A stretch of 10,598 bases of DNA, taken from NCBI GenBank assembly GCA_023416055.1, contig JAEZIH010000178.1:1-10598 (forward strand), written 5' to 3'. A model generated the notes under the pieces. It was not told where the DNA came from, did not search any database, and saw nothing but the letters and a program-made list of their open reading frames with translations. Shown here in pieces: positions 1 through 6,741 of the stretch (within the stretch, counting starts at the first letter, position 1; each line of letters opens with the position of its first letter). Source of the DNA: Pseudomonadota bacterium. GTDB taxonomy: Bacteria; Pseudomonadota; Alphaproteobacteria; Caulobacterales; Caulobacteraceae. Position numbers and translations under genes: made by a program.

Positions 1-42
1 CCCGTCGAGGGCGACCGTAAGTCTGTGGACCGAGCCGCTCAT
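1..42 (-). CDS. Start of probable ABC-transporter ATPase (partial)
   Basis: Only the first 14 codons lie in the window, reading MSGSVHRLTVALDG. The ATG overlaps the stop of the upstream membrane-protein gene as ATGA (positions 42-39), the usual sign of translational coupling. An opening of the form 'x-L-T-V-A-L-D-G' is typical of the first beta strand of ABC ATPase domains, where it is normally followed by 'R-x-V-L' and then the Walker A region. None of the diagnostic motifs (Walker A, signature, Walker B) is inside the window. The call therefore rests on this short N-terminus and on its coupling to a permease-like gene. It could be some other protein, but an open frame with an ATGA overlap makes a real gene start likely. 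Confidence 0.5.
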   Translation of the reverse strand, partial: MSGSVHRLTVALDG

Positions 43-1154
43 GCCAACCCCATCGCGTGTTCGGCGCGGCGATAGAGCCAGGCCAGGCGAACCGCCAACC
101 AGACCCCGGCGAGGGGGCCCACGGTGCAACCGAGCGCAAGCACGAGGGCGGTCTCGATCTGCGCAAGCAATCGAGCCGACGCGGCGGTGCGGGACGCTGC
201 GTGCATCAACTCAAGCGTCCGAAGGCCCGCGCCAATCGCCGCGCCGGCGAGGACGCCGAGGCCGGAGCTCACGGCGAGGGCGACGGCCACGAGGGCGACG
301 ACAAGCACTCTCACCCCCAGCACATCCAACGCGAGCCGGCGGAAACTGGTCGGCTCGAAGGTGAGCAGGCGCACGACTGCAAGGTCGAAGCGGAGGATGA
401 GCACGGTTCCCAGGAAAGCGAGGGCGGCCGCGGCGCCTTCGGTCACCGGCCGGAGCCGGGGATCGGCTTCGATGAAGCCGAGGGCTCCGGCGCCGATCCA
501 TGCGAGTCCGGCCCAGAGCCCCCGCGGCAGCCGGGATCGAATTTGGCAAAGGTCGATCCACGCAAGCCTGAATGCGCGATCACGGATGGCGGGCGAACCC
601 CTCCTTCCCCTGGTTGCGAAGGTGGGCAGCCGCAGGCGCGGCAGTGGCGGGGCCAGCTGAATAGCCGATCCGGAGACGACGCCCGCTGCGGCAAGCACGA
701 CGACGGCGGCGCAGAGCCTATCCGGCCTCCAGCCCATGGCCAGGGCGGGGGGCAGCATCAGCGCGGCGACAGCGGCCAGTCCGAGGAGCCCCCTCAGACC
801 GAGCCACAGCCCCAGGGCGAGACCATCCTCCGCCAGTTCCGCGAGCGGGCCGGCGCGCAGACGAGGCAAGGGTCGCAAGGCGAGGCCGAACGCCCAGCCG
901 AGCACCGCCGCCGCCCCCAGGATGAGGTCCGGCGGCAGCTGGCTCCCGCGCGTCGCGATCGCCCACCCACCGCCGACCGCCGTCCCCGCCATCAGGCAAA
1001 GGAGGGCGACGACGGCGAGGGGATCGCCGCGCAGGGCGTCGGCCACGCCCAGGGCCCGGCGCAGGTCGTAGCGGAACAGGTTGGTGAGGGCGTTCAGGCG
1101 AGTCGGTCCATCGGTCGTAGCGGCCAGCGTGGCCGCAGGGCGGCTTTGAGGCAA
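39..1154 (-). CDS. Multi-pass membrane protein, possibly ABC exporter permease
   Basis: About 371 residues, rich in Ala, Leu and Val, with roughly eight hydrophobic stretches separated by Arg-rich loops. The soluble N-terminus has the motif NLFRYDLRRAL, and a central cytoplasmic-looking loop reads FRLAWIDLCQIRSRLPRG. I do not recognise a named family. A juxtamembrane N-terminus followed by repeated helices, with an overlapping ABC-ATPase-like gene downstream, suggests the permease of an exporter. No substrate can be inferred. The frame stays open upstream to an ATG at 1262, but that would overlap sseA by about 100 bp and those residues look like antisense noise. I prefer the TTG at 1154, 7 bp after the sseA stop, with no convincing Shine-Dalgarno. 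A GTG at 1046 is another option but would cut off the NLFRYDLRRAL motif. The coding frame is solid; the start is uncertain. Confidence 0.7.
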   Translation of the reverse strand: MPQSRPAATLAATTDGPTRLNALTNLFRYDLRRALGVADALRGDPLAVVALLCLMAGTAVGGGWAIATRGSQLPPDLILGAAAVLGWAFGLALRPLPRLRAGPLAELAEDGLALGLWLGLRGLLGLAAVAALMLPPALAMGWRPDRLCAAVVVLAAAGVVSGSAIQLAPPLPRLRLPTFATRGRRGSPAIRDRAFRLAWIDLCQIRSRLPRGLWAGLAWIGAGALGFIEADPRLRPVTEGAAAALAFLGTVLILRFDLAVVRLLTFEPTSFRRLALDVLGVRVLVVALVAVALAVSSGLGVLAGAAIGAGLRTLELMHAASRTAASARLLAQIETALVLALGCTVGPLAGVWLAVRLAWLYRRAEHAMGLA

Positions 1155-1161
1155 CCGGCGC

Positions 1162-1995
1162 TCAGCCCGTCTCGACCAGTGTGTCCGCGCGACTTCCCCA
1201 TTCGGCCCAGCTGCCGTCGTAGAGCCGGAATGGGCGGCCAAGGGCGGCCAGTCCCAGGCCAAGGATGGCGGCGGTGACGCCCGAACCGCAGGTGGTGATC
1301 ACCGGCAGATCGAGGTTGACGCCGGCGCCGGCGAAGACCGCCTGCAGCTCCGCCTCCGGCTTCATCCGCCCGTCGGCGGCCAGCAGTGCGGCGAAAGGGA
1401 GGTTGCCCGCGCCCGGCATATGCCCTGCCCGCAGGCCGGGTCGCGGCTCGGGCTCGTCGCCGCGAAAGCGTGGGGCGGAGCGCGCGTCCAGCACCTGGCC
1501 TCCAGCTCCAAGGGCGGTTTGTACATCGTTCAGCGCGGCGACCGCGGCGCGATCCAGGGAGGCGCGGAAGGCGACGGGCCGGGACTTTGGGGCCGGGCCC
1601 CTCTCCATCGCCAGGCCGGCGGCGCGCCAGGCGGGTAGGCCGCCGTCCAGCACCTGCACGCGTGTGGCCCCCATCGCCTTCAGCATCCACCAGGCGCGCG
1701 GGGCGGACCACAGGCCGACGCTGTCGTAGACCACGATGTGATCGCGCTCCGACAGGCCGAGCGCGCCCATGCGGGCGGCGAAGGCCTCCGGCGTGGGCAG
1801 CATGTGGGGCAGGGGACTGTCCCGGTCGGAACTGGCCTCGAGGTCGAAGAAGACGGCGCCGGGCAGGCGCGCGGCCTCGAAATCGGGGCGGCAGTCGCGG
1901 CCGTCCAGCCGCCAGCTGGCGTCCACGACACGCAGATCGGGAGCGCCGAGGCGCCCGGCGAGGTCGTTAGCGGAGATCAGGGGGCTGTCGGGCAT
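1162..1995 (-). CDS. sseA: 3-mercaptopyruvate sulfurtransferase (tandem rhodanese)
   Basis: 277 residues, the usual size for a two-domain rhodanese of the SseA / mercaptopyruvate sulfurtransferase family. Such enzymes move sulfur from 3-mercaptopyruvate to an acceptor such as thiol, cyanide or thioredoxin, in the cytoplasm. The N-terminal non-catalytic domain covers about residues 5-130 and carries the family motif [18 protein letters not shown] (88-105), with Asp91 where a catalytic Cys would sit. The C-terminal domain, about 155-275, has the active-site loop TTCGSGVTA, with catalytic Cys236. A CGSGVT loop is characteristic of mercaptopyruvate rather than thiosulfate sulfurtransferases, which have [25 protein letters not shown] and the [13 protein letters not shown] stretch are also standard. 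The ATG lies 22 bp after the CFA-synthase-like stop, without an obvious ribosome binding site, so it is probably co-transcribed. There is no sign of damage. Confidence 0.95.
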   Translation of the reverse strand: MPDSPLISANDLAGRLGAPDLRVVDASWRLDGRDCRPDFEAARLPGAVFFDLEASSDRDSPLPHMLPTPEAFAARMGALGLSERDHIVVYDSVGLWSAPRAWWMLKAMGATRVQVLDGGLPAWRAAGLAMERGPAPKSRPVAFRASLDRAAVAALNDVQTALGAGGQVLDARSAPRFRGDEPEPRPGLRAGHMPGAGNLPFAALLAADGRMKPEAELQAVFAGAGVNLDLPVITTCGSGVTAAILGLGLAALGRPFRLYDGSWAEWGSRADTLVETG

Positions 1996-2017
1996 GGCGG
2001 CCAGACTGCGCCGGGCG

Positions 2018-3238
2018 TCAGGGCTTCGCCAGCGCCAGCTGGATCACGTCGGTGCGGCCGAAGCGGAAACCGGCTTCGCAATAGGCGAGATAGAAGCGCC
2101 ACAGGCGCTGGAACCGCTCGTCGAAGCCGGGCATGCGGCTGATCTCCGGCCAGGCGGCCTGGAAGCGCTCGTCCCACAGCCTGAGGGTCTCGGCGTAGTC
2201 GCGGCCGAAGCGCTCGACGCCCCCCCAGGCGAGGCCCGCGTTGTCGATCACCGGCCTCAGCGCCGCCTCGGAGGGCAGCATGCCGCCAGGGAAGATGTAC
2301 TTCTGGATGAAGTCGGCGCGTTTGAGGTAGCCGCCGAAGTGTGCGTCCTCGATGGTGATGATCTGCAGCCCGGCCTTGCCGCCCGGCGGCAGCACCTCGT
2401 GGATCTTGCCGAAGTAGGCCGGCCAGTACTCCTGCCCGACAGCCTCGAACATCTCGATCGAGGCGACGCGGTCGAAGCGGCCCTCGACGTCGCGATAGTC
2501 GATCAGGCGGATGTCGGCGCGCTCGGACAGGCCGGCGTTGAACATGCGCTGGCGGGCGAAATCGTACTGCTGCTGCGAGATGGTGATGCCGGGGACCCGG
2601 GCCCCGATCTCCTTCGCAGCGAACTCGGCGAAGCCGCCCCAGCCGCAGCCGATCTCGAGCACGGACTGGCCGGCCTGCAGGTCCATGGTGCGGGCGAGGG
2701 CGGCGTACTTCTCCCGCTGGGCCGAATCCAGCGCCATGCCCTCGCGGCTGAAGCGCGCCGAGGAATAGGTCATCGTCGGGTCCAGCCAGGCGGCGTAGAA
2801 GTCGTTGCCGAGGTCGTAGTGGGCGTGGATGTTCTTTCGCGAGCCGGCGCGGCTGTTGCGGTGCATCCGGTGGCCGAGCCAGTTGATCGCGCGGACCAGG
2901 GCGTTGCCGCGGAACAGGCGGGCGATGTGCTCCTGGTTGCGAACCAGCACCTCCAGCAGACCGGCCAGGTGCGGCGTTTCCCACTCCCCGGCCATATAAC
3001 CCTCGGCGAAGCCTATGTCGCCAGCGGCCAGCACCCGGCGGGCGAAACGGTAGTCGCGCACCTCGAGTATGGCGGCCGGTCCGGGGGCGGCGCCCTCCAG
3101 CCGGTGCGTCTGGCCATTGGGCAGCAGGACGGTGAGACGGCCGACGCGCCAGTTGGCGGTGAGAAGCCGCAACAGGAGGGCGAACCCGCGCGGGGTGCGG
3201 GACCCAACCTCCAGCCGTTCGGCGGTGACCGACGTCAT
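2018..3238 (-). CDS. cfa: Cyclopropane-fatty-acyl-phospholipid synthase family methyltransferase
   Basis: 406 residues of the SAM-dependent CFA-synthase / mycolic-acid-cyclopropane-synthase family, which modifies unsaturated acyl chains of membrane phospholipids with a methyl or methylene group. An N-terminal domain of about 130 residues precedes the catalytic domain, which opens with [11 protein letters not shown] (138-148). The SAM-binding motif [11 protein letters not shown] is at 193-203. FEAVG supplies Glu265, equivalent to E. coli Glu239, and the FGRDYAETL stretch supplies Tyr348, equivalent to Tyr317. The E. coli bicarbonate-site Cys139 corresponds to Ser160 here (MTYSSARF), and the His266 position is also not His. 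Cyclopropane formation is therefore not certain; another lipid C-methylation is possible. An in-frame ATG at 3298 has a GGAAAG ribosome-binding-like sequence and would add 20 residues. The ATG at 3238 lacks one but sits just behind a promoter-like sequence. The family call is secure; the start and exact product are not. Confidence 0.9.
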   Translation of the reverse strand: MTSVTAERLEVGSRTPRGFALLLRLLTANWRVGRLTVLLPNGQTHRLEGAAPGPAAILEVRDYRFARRVLAAGDIGFAEGYMAGEWETPHLAGLLEVLVRNQEHIARLFRGNALVRAINWLGHRMHRNSRAGSRKNIHAHYDLGNDFYAAWLDPTMTYSSARFSREGMALDSAQREKYAALARTMDLQAGQSVLEIGCGWGGFAEFAAKEIGARVPGITISQQQYDFARQRMFNAGLSERADIRLIDYRDVEGRFDRVASIEMFEAVGQEYWPAYFGKIHEVLPPGGKAGLQIITIEDAHFGGYLKRADFIQKYIFPGGMLPSEAALRPVIDNAGLAWGGVERFGRDYAETLRLWDERFQAAWPEISRMPGFDERFQRLWRFYLAYCEAGFRFGRTDVIQLALAKP

Positions 3239-3245
3239 GGGACGG

Positions 3246-3274
3246 ATGTTGGGTGCGGGGGCCCGGGTCGTCAA
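3246..3274 (-). promoter_or_regulatory. Candidate sigma-70-like promoter of cfa, possibly leaderless
   Basis: On the minus strand there is TTGACG (3274-3269), a 17-base spacer, and CAACAT (3251-3246), followed by seven bases and the ATG at 3238. The -35 is a 5/6 match to TTGACA and the spacer is ideal, but the -10 is poor at 3/6. If it is used, transcription would start at or one base before the A of the ATG, giving an mRNA without a 5' leader. That would agree with the lack of a Shine-Dalgarno at this ATG. It would be invalid if translation starts at the upstream ATG, 3298. Confidence 0.25.
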
Positions 3275-3391
3275 TCCCCGGTCGCCGGGCGTGGCCATGG
3301 CTTTCCGGTGCGTGTAGCTTGCGCCGGCGCGGCGGCGGCGCCACCTGATCGCCGCAAGGAGGCGGCAAAGACCGCGCCTGCCGACCCGACC

Positions 3392-3398
3392 AAGGAAG
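3392..3398 (+). promoter_or_regulatory. Ribosome binding site of kdsA
   Basis: AAGGAAG lies eight bases before the GTG at 3407. It decides the kdsA start: the open frame continues far upstream without stops, but the KdsA-like sequence begins here, and this is the purine-rich site correctly placed before an in-frame start codon. Confidence 0.7.
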
Positions 3399-3406
3399 CC
3401 GAAACC

Positions 3407-4270
3407 GTGTCCCAGCCCAACGCCGTCATCGACATCAACGAAGGCCTGGAGCGCCCCGTCAGCATCGGCGGCGGCCAGCGCATCGTGTTCATCGCCGGTC
3501 CCTGCCAGCTGGAGAGCCGCCAGCACGCGCTGGAGACGGCTAATGCGCTCAAGGAGATCGGCGAACGGCTGAACGTCGGCATCATCTACAAGACCAGCTT
3601 CGACAAGGCGAACCGCACCAGCGCCAATGCGGCGCGGGGCCTTGGCCTGGCCGGGTCGCTGCCGATTTTCGCCGAGATCCGCGAGAGCGTCGGCCTGCCG
3701 GTGCTGACCGATGTGCACAACGAGGCCCAGTGCGCCGAGGCGGCGCAGGCGGTGGACGTACTGCAGATCCCGGCTTTCCTGAGCCGTCAGACCGACCTGC
3801 TCTTGGCCGCCGCCGCCACGGGCAAGGTCGTCAACATCAAGAAGGGCCAGTTCCTCGCCCCGTGGGACATGAAGAACGTCATCGCCAAGGTGGTCGGCGC
3901 CGGCAATCCCAACGTCATGGCCTGCGAGCGCGGGGCCAGCTTCGGCTACAACACCCTCGTTTCCGATATGCGCGCCCTGCCGGTGCTGCGCGAGATCGGC
4001 TGTCCGGTCGTGTTCGACGCCACCCACTCGGTGCAGCAGCCGGGCGGGCAGGGGACCTCCTCGGGCGGCCAGCGCGAGTTCGTGCCGGTGCTGGCCCGGG
4101 CCGCCGTGGCGGTGGGCGTCGACGCCGTCTTCATGGAGACCCACCAAGACCCCGACCACGCCCCGTCGGACGGCCCCAACATGGTGCCTCTGAACGAGTT
4201 CGAGGCGCTTGCCGCCGACCTGATCGCCTATGACGATCTGACCAAGGCGCGGATGGCGAAGGCGGCCTGA
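3407..4270 (+). CDS. kdsA: 3-deoxy-8-phosphooctulonate (Kdo-8-P) synthase
   Basis: 287 residues. KdsA condenses phosphoenolpyruvate with D-arabinose 5-phosphate to give Kdo 8-phosphate, the committed step toward the Kdo that links lipid A to the LPS core, in the cytoplasm. A single TIM-barrel domain of normal length covers the protein. Visible motifs are [10 protein letters not shown] (29-38), [12 protein letters not shown] (61-72), VVNIKKGQF (141-149), [10 protein letters not shown] (173-182) and [11 protein letters not shown] (204-214). Cys33, His207, Glu244 and Asp255 match the metal ligands of the metal-dependent class (Cys11, His185, Glu222 and Asp233 in the Aquifex enzyme). The metal-independent E. 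coli enzyme has Asn at the Cys position. The GTG start is chosen by its ribosome binding site. It is the first gene of the four-gene unit, 18 bp before hldE. kdsB, kdsC and kdsD are not in the window. Confidence 0.97.
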   Translation: MSQPNAVIDINEGLERPVSIGGGQRIVFIAGPCQLESRQHALETANALKEIGERLNVGIIYKTSFDKANRTSANAARGLGLAGSLPIFAEIRESVGLPVLTDVHNEAQCAEAAQAVDVLQIPAFLSRQTDLLLAAAATGKVVNIKKGQFLAPWDMKNVIAKVVGAGNPNVMACERGASFGYNTLVSDMRALPVLREIGCPVVFDATHSVQQPGGQGTSSGGQREFVPVLARAAVAVGVDAVFMETHQDPDHAPSDGPNMVPLNEFEALAADLIAYDDLTKARMAKAA

Positions 4271-4288
4271 ATCCGCTAGGCCGGGGGC

Positions 4289-5740
4289 ATGGCGGAACGG
4301 ACTCTCGACCTCGGCGGACTGCAGGCGCTGCTGGAGCGCGTGCGCGGGCTCAAGGTCGCCTGCGTCGGCGACTTGATGCTGGACCGTTACGTCTACGGCG
4401 AGGTCAGCCGCATCTCGCCCGAGGCGCCGATCCCAGTCCTGCGCGCTCGGCGGACCACAGCCATGCCGGGCGGAGTGGGCAACGTGGCCCGCAACGTGGC
4501 GGCGCTGGGCGGCGTCGCCCGTCTTGGCGCGGTGGCCGGCAACGACGCGGCGGGCGACGAACTGACCGCTCTGATCGCAGCCGAGCCCGGGGTCGAGGAC
4601 GCGGTCGAGCGCCGCGACGGCGTGACCACCATCGTCAAGACGCGCTTCGTCGCCAACGGCCAGCAGCTGCTGCGGCTGGACGACGAGGCGCCGGCCGTGA
4701 TGGGTGAGGGAAGTGAAGCCTTTTCCGGCGCTTCCGTCATTCTCCTGTCGGATTACGCCAAGGGCGTGGTCAGCGATCTGCTGCTCGGTGAGGCGCTGGC
4801 GGCGGCGCGGGACAGCGGCGCGCCGGTCGTCGTCGACCCCAAGGGCCGCGATTTCGCCCGCTACGGCGCCGTCGACCTGATCAAGCCCAACGCCAGCGAA
4901 CTGGCCGCCGCGACCGGCCTGCCGACGGAGACCGACGTCGAGGTCGAGGCGGCGCTGAAGGCCCTGCTGGCGTCGACGACCGCGAAGGCCATCGTGGTCA
5001 CCCGCGCGGGCAAGGGCATGAGCCTGATGCGTCGTGGCGGGCCGGTGAAGCATTTCCCGGGCCGGGCGCGGGAAGTGTTCGACGTCTCGGGGGCCGGCGA
5101 CACCTGCTTGGCGGCGCTGGGACTGGCGCTGGGCGCGGGGGCCTCGATGGAGACGGCGGTGGAGTTCGCCATCCTCGCCTCGGGGGTGGTCGTCGGCAAG
5201 GCGGGCACGGCAGTGGTCACCCCGGCCGAGCTGATCGACGCCGAGATGAGCCAGCACGCCTCCGGCGCCCACGCCAAGGTCATGCCGCTGGAGGAACTGG
5301 CCCACGTGGTCGAGGGCTGGAAGCGGCAGGGGCTGAAGGTCGGCTTCACCAACGGCTGCTTCGACATCCTGCACCGCGGCCACGTCGCCTATCTGGCCCA
5401 GGCGCGCAGCTGGTGCGACCGGCTGGTGGTGGCCCTGAACACCGACGCCTCTGTGCGGCGGCTGAAAGGCGAGGGCCGGCCGGTCAACGACCTCGACAGC
5501 CGCGCCGTGGTCATCGGCGGGCTGCAGAGCGTCGACCGGGTGACCAGTTTCGACGATCCGACGCCGCTGGCCCTGATCGAGCGGCTGCGGCCGGACGTGC
5601 TGATCAAGGGCGCGGACTACACCCGCGAGGGCGTGGTCGGCGGCGATCTGGTGGAGAGCTGGGGCGGGGAGGTGCGGCTGGCGACGTTCGAGGACGGCTT
5701 CTCGACCACCCGCACGATCGAGAAGATGAAGGACAGCTGA
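4289..5740 (+). CDS. hldE: Bifunctional heptose-7-P kinase / heptose-1-P adenylyltransferase
   Basis: 483 residues, matching the full two-domain HldE (RfaE; E. coli about 477). The N-terminal ribokinase-like domain, about residues 20-320, phosphorylates D-glycero-beta-D-manno-heptose 7-phosphate at C1. Its motifs are GDLMLDRYVYGEVSRISPEAP within 27-47, the substrate-binding PGGVGNVARN (60-69), the KPNASE stretch (199-204) and DVSGAGDT (265-272), with catalytic base Asp271. The C-terminal nucleotidyltransferase domain, about 345-483, transfers AMP from ATP to heptose 1-phosphate. It carries FTNGCFDILHRGHVAYL (353-369) with the HxGH signature at 362-365, then RPVNDLDSR and KGADYTREGVVGGD. Both active sites look intact. 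The stop overlaps the hldD start as TGATG, so the two are probably translationally coupled. The steps before it (gmhA) and between its two activities (gmhB) are not in the window. Confidence 0.98.
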   Translation: MAERTLDLGGLQALLERVRGLKVACVGDLMLDRYVYGEVSRISPEAPIPVLRARRTTAMPGGVGNVARNVAALGGVARLGAVAGNDAAGDELTALIAAEPGVEDAVERRDGVTTIVKTRFVANGQQLLRLDDEAPAVMGEGSEAFSGASVILLSDYAKGVVSDLLLGEALAAARDSGAPVVVDPKGRDFARYGAVDLIKPNASELAAATGLPTETDVEVEAALKALLASTTAKAIVVTRAGKGMSLMRRGGPVKHFPGRAREVFDVSGAGDTCLAALGLALGAGASMETAVEFAILASGVVVGKAGTAVVTPAELIDAEMSQHASGAHAKVMPLEELAHVVEGWKRQGLKVGFTNGCFDILHRGHVAYLAQARSWCDRLVVALNTDASVRRLKGEGRPVNDLDSRAVVIGGLQSVDRVTSFDDPTPLALIERLRPDVLIKGADYTREGVVGGDLVESWGGEVRLATFEDGFSTTRTIEKMKDS

Positions 5741-6741
5741 TGGCGCGGCGGATGATCGTGGTGACCGGCGGGGCCGGCTTCATCGGTTCCAATATCGTGG
5801 CGCGCCTGTGCGCGGCCGACACCGCCGACGTGGTGGCCTGCGACCGACTGGAGGAGGCGGCGCTCGGCAAGTGGAAGAACATCGCCAAGCACCCGATCGC
5901 CGACTTCTGGCAGCCCGAGGAACTGTTCCAGCAGCTGGAGCGGCACGCGGAGCGGGTCGAGGCCGTGGTCCATATGGGCGCGATCTCGTCGACGACCGAG
6001 CCGGACGCGGACCTGATCCTGCGCACCAACTTCAGCCTGTCCCGCGACCTGTGGGACTGGTGCGCCCTGCGCGACGCGCGGCTGGTCTACGCCTCCTCGG
6101 CGGCCACCTACGGCGACGGCGAGGAGGGCTTCGAGGACGCCGACGATCTTGAGAGCCTGTCTCGGCTGCGGCCGCTAAACGCCTACGGCTATTCGAAATA
6201 CCTGTTCGACCAGTATGCGGCGAAGCAGGCCGACGAGGGGCATGCGCCCGGCCAGTGGGCGGGGCTGAAGTTCTTCAACGTCTACGGGCCCAACGAGTAC
6301 CACAAGGGCGGCATGAAGTCGGTCGTGGCCCAGATCTGGCCGAAGGTGGCGGCGGACGAGCCGGTGACCCTGTTCCGTTCGCACAACCCGAACTACGCCG
6401 ACGGCGGCCAGATGCGCGACTTCGTCTTCGTCGAGGACGTGGTCGACATCATCGACTGGCTGCTGGAGACGCCGGCGGTGTCGGGCGTGTTCAACGCCGG
6501 CTCGGGCCAGGCGCGGTCCTTCCTCGATCTCGCCAACGCCACCTTCGCGGCGGCGGGCAAGACGCCCCGCATCGAATACGTCGACACGCCTGAGAGCATT
6601 CGCGACAAGTACCAGTACTTCACCGAGGCGCGCATGGAGCGGGTGCGGGCGGCGGGCTACGCCGGCCAGTCGACCCCCCTCGAGGAGGGGGTCAGGCGCT
6701 ATGTGCAGGACTTCCTTATGCAGGCGGATCCCTACCGGTGA
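5740..6741 (+). CDS. hldD: ADP-glycero-manno-heptose 6-epimerase
   Basis: 333 residues (E. coli 310) of the extended short-chain dehydrogenase family. HldD converts ADP-D-glycero-D-manno-heptose to ADP-L-glycero-D-manno-heptose, the donor for LPS inner-core heptosyltransferases. The Rossmann motif GGAGFIGSN is at 10-18 (G10, G13, G16). SSTTEPDAD lies at 83-91 and YASSAATYG at 117-125. The catalytic YxxxK is Tyr149-Lys153, within NAYGYSK. FFNVYGPNEYHKGGM (178-192) supplies Lys189, equivalent to the second catalytic lysine of E. coli, Lys178. RDFVFVEDV and the FNAGSGQARSF stretch follow, as is usual. The few extra residues are spread through loops, notably around 125-145 and 164-172. The ATG at 5740 shares its A with the hldE stop. 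The gene ends in a GTGA overlap with the next one. Confidence 0.98.
   Translation: MARRMIVVTGGAGFIGSNIVARLCAADTADVVACDRLEEAALGKWKNIAKHPIADFWQPEELFQQLERHAERVEAVVHMGAISSTTEPDADLILRTNFSLSRDLWDWCALRDARLVYASSAATYGDGEEGFEDADDLESLSRLRPLNAYGYSKYLFDQYAAKQADEGHAPGQWAGLKFFNVYGPNEYHKGGMKSVVAQIWPKVAADEPVTLFRSHNPNYADGGQMRDFVFVEDVVDIIDWLLETPAVSGVFNAGSGQARSFLDLANATFAAAGKTPRIEYVDTPESIRDKYQYFTEARMERVRAAGYAGQSTPLEEGVRRYVQDFLMQADPYR

Larger units (their letters stand above)
3239..3406. promoter_or_regulatory. Divergent intergenic region between cfa and kdsA
   Basis: A 168-bp spacer from which the CFA-synthase-like unit runs left and the LPS operon runs right, so it must hold promoters for both. It contains a sigma-70-like element for the minus strand (listed separately), the 10-bp palindrome GCGCCGGCGC at 3321-3330, an unpaired AAGGAGG at 3356-3362 and the kdsA ribosome binding site. 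I could not pick out a convincing promoter for kdsA. Its effective length shrinks to about 108 bp if the methyltransferase starts at 3298. Confidence 0.5.

Noticed and set aside
57..1277. Plus-strand frame of 406 codons opposite the membrane-protein gene.
   Set aside because: Its product is dominated by Gly, Arg, Glu and Gln with no domain-like pattern. The minus frame has coherent hydrophobic helices and correct operon spacing.
1769..3406. A plus-strand open frame joined to the front of kdsA, giving an apparent 833-residue protein.
   Set aside because: The first 546 codons are antisense to sseA and cfa and resemble nothing. KdsA homology starts at the GTG at 3407, which has its own ribosome binding site. 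This is not a fusion.
3308..3406. Upstream in-frame GTG at 3308 as a kdsA start, adding 33 residues.
   Set aside because: The extra residues are low-complexity Ala/Pro/Lys/Arg and not part of KdsA. The GTG at 3407 has the better-placed ribosome binding site.
2018..5383. A minus-strand open frame of 1121 codons covering cfa and continuing antisense through kdsA and part of hldE.
   Set aside because: Only the cfa part (up to 3238, or at most 3298) looks like a protein family. The rest is the reverse complement of clear kdsA and hldE coding sequence, kept open by high GC at third codon positions.
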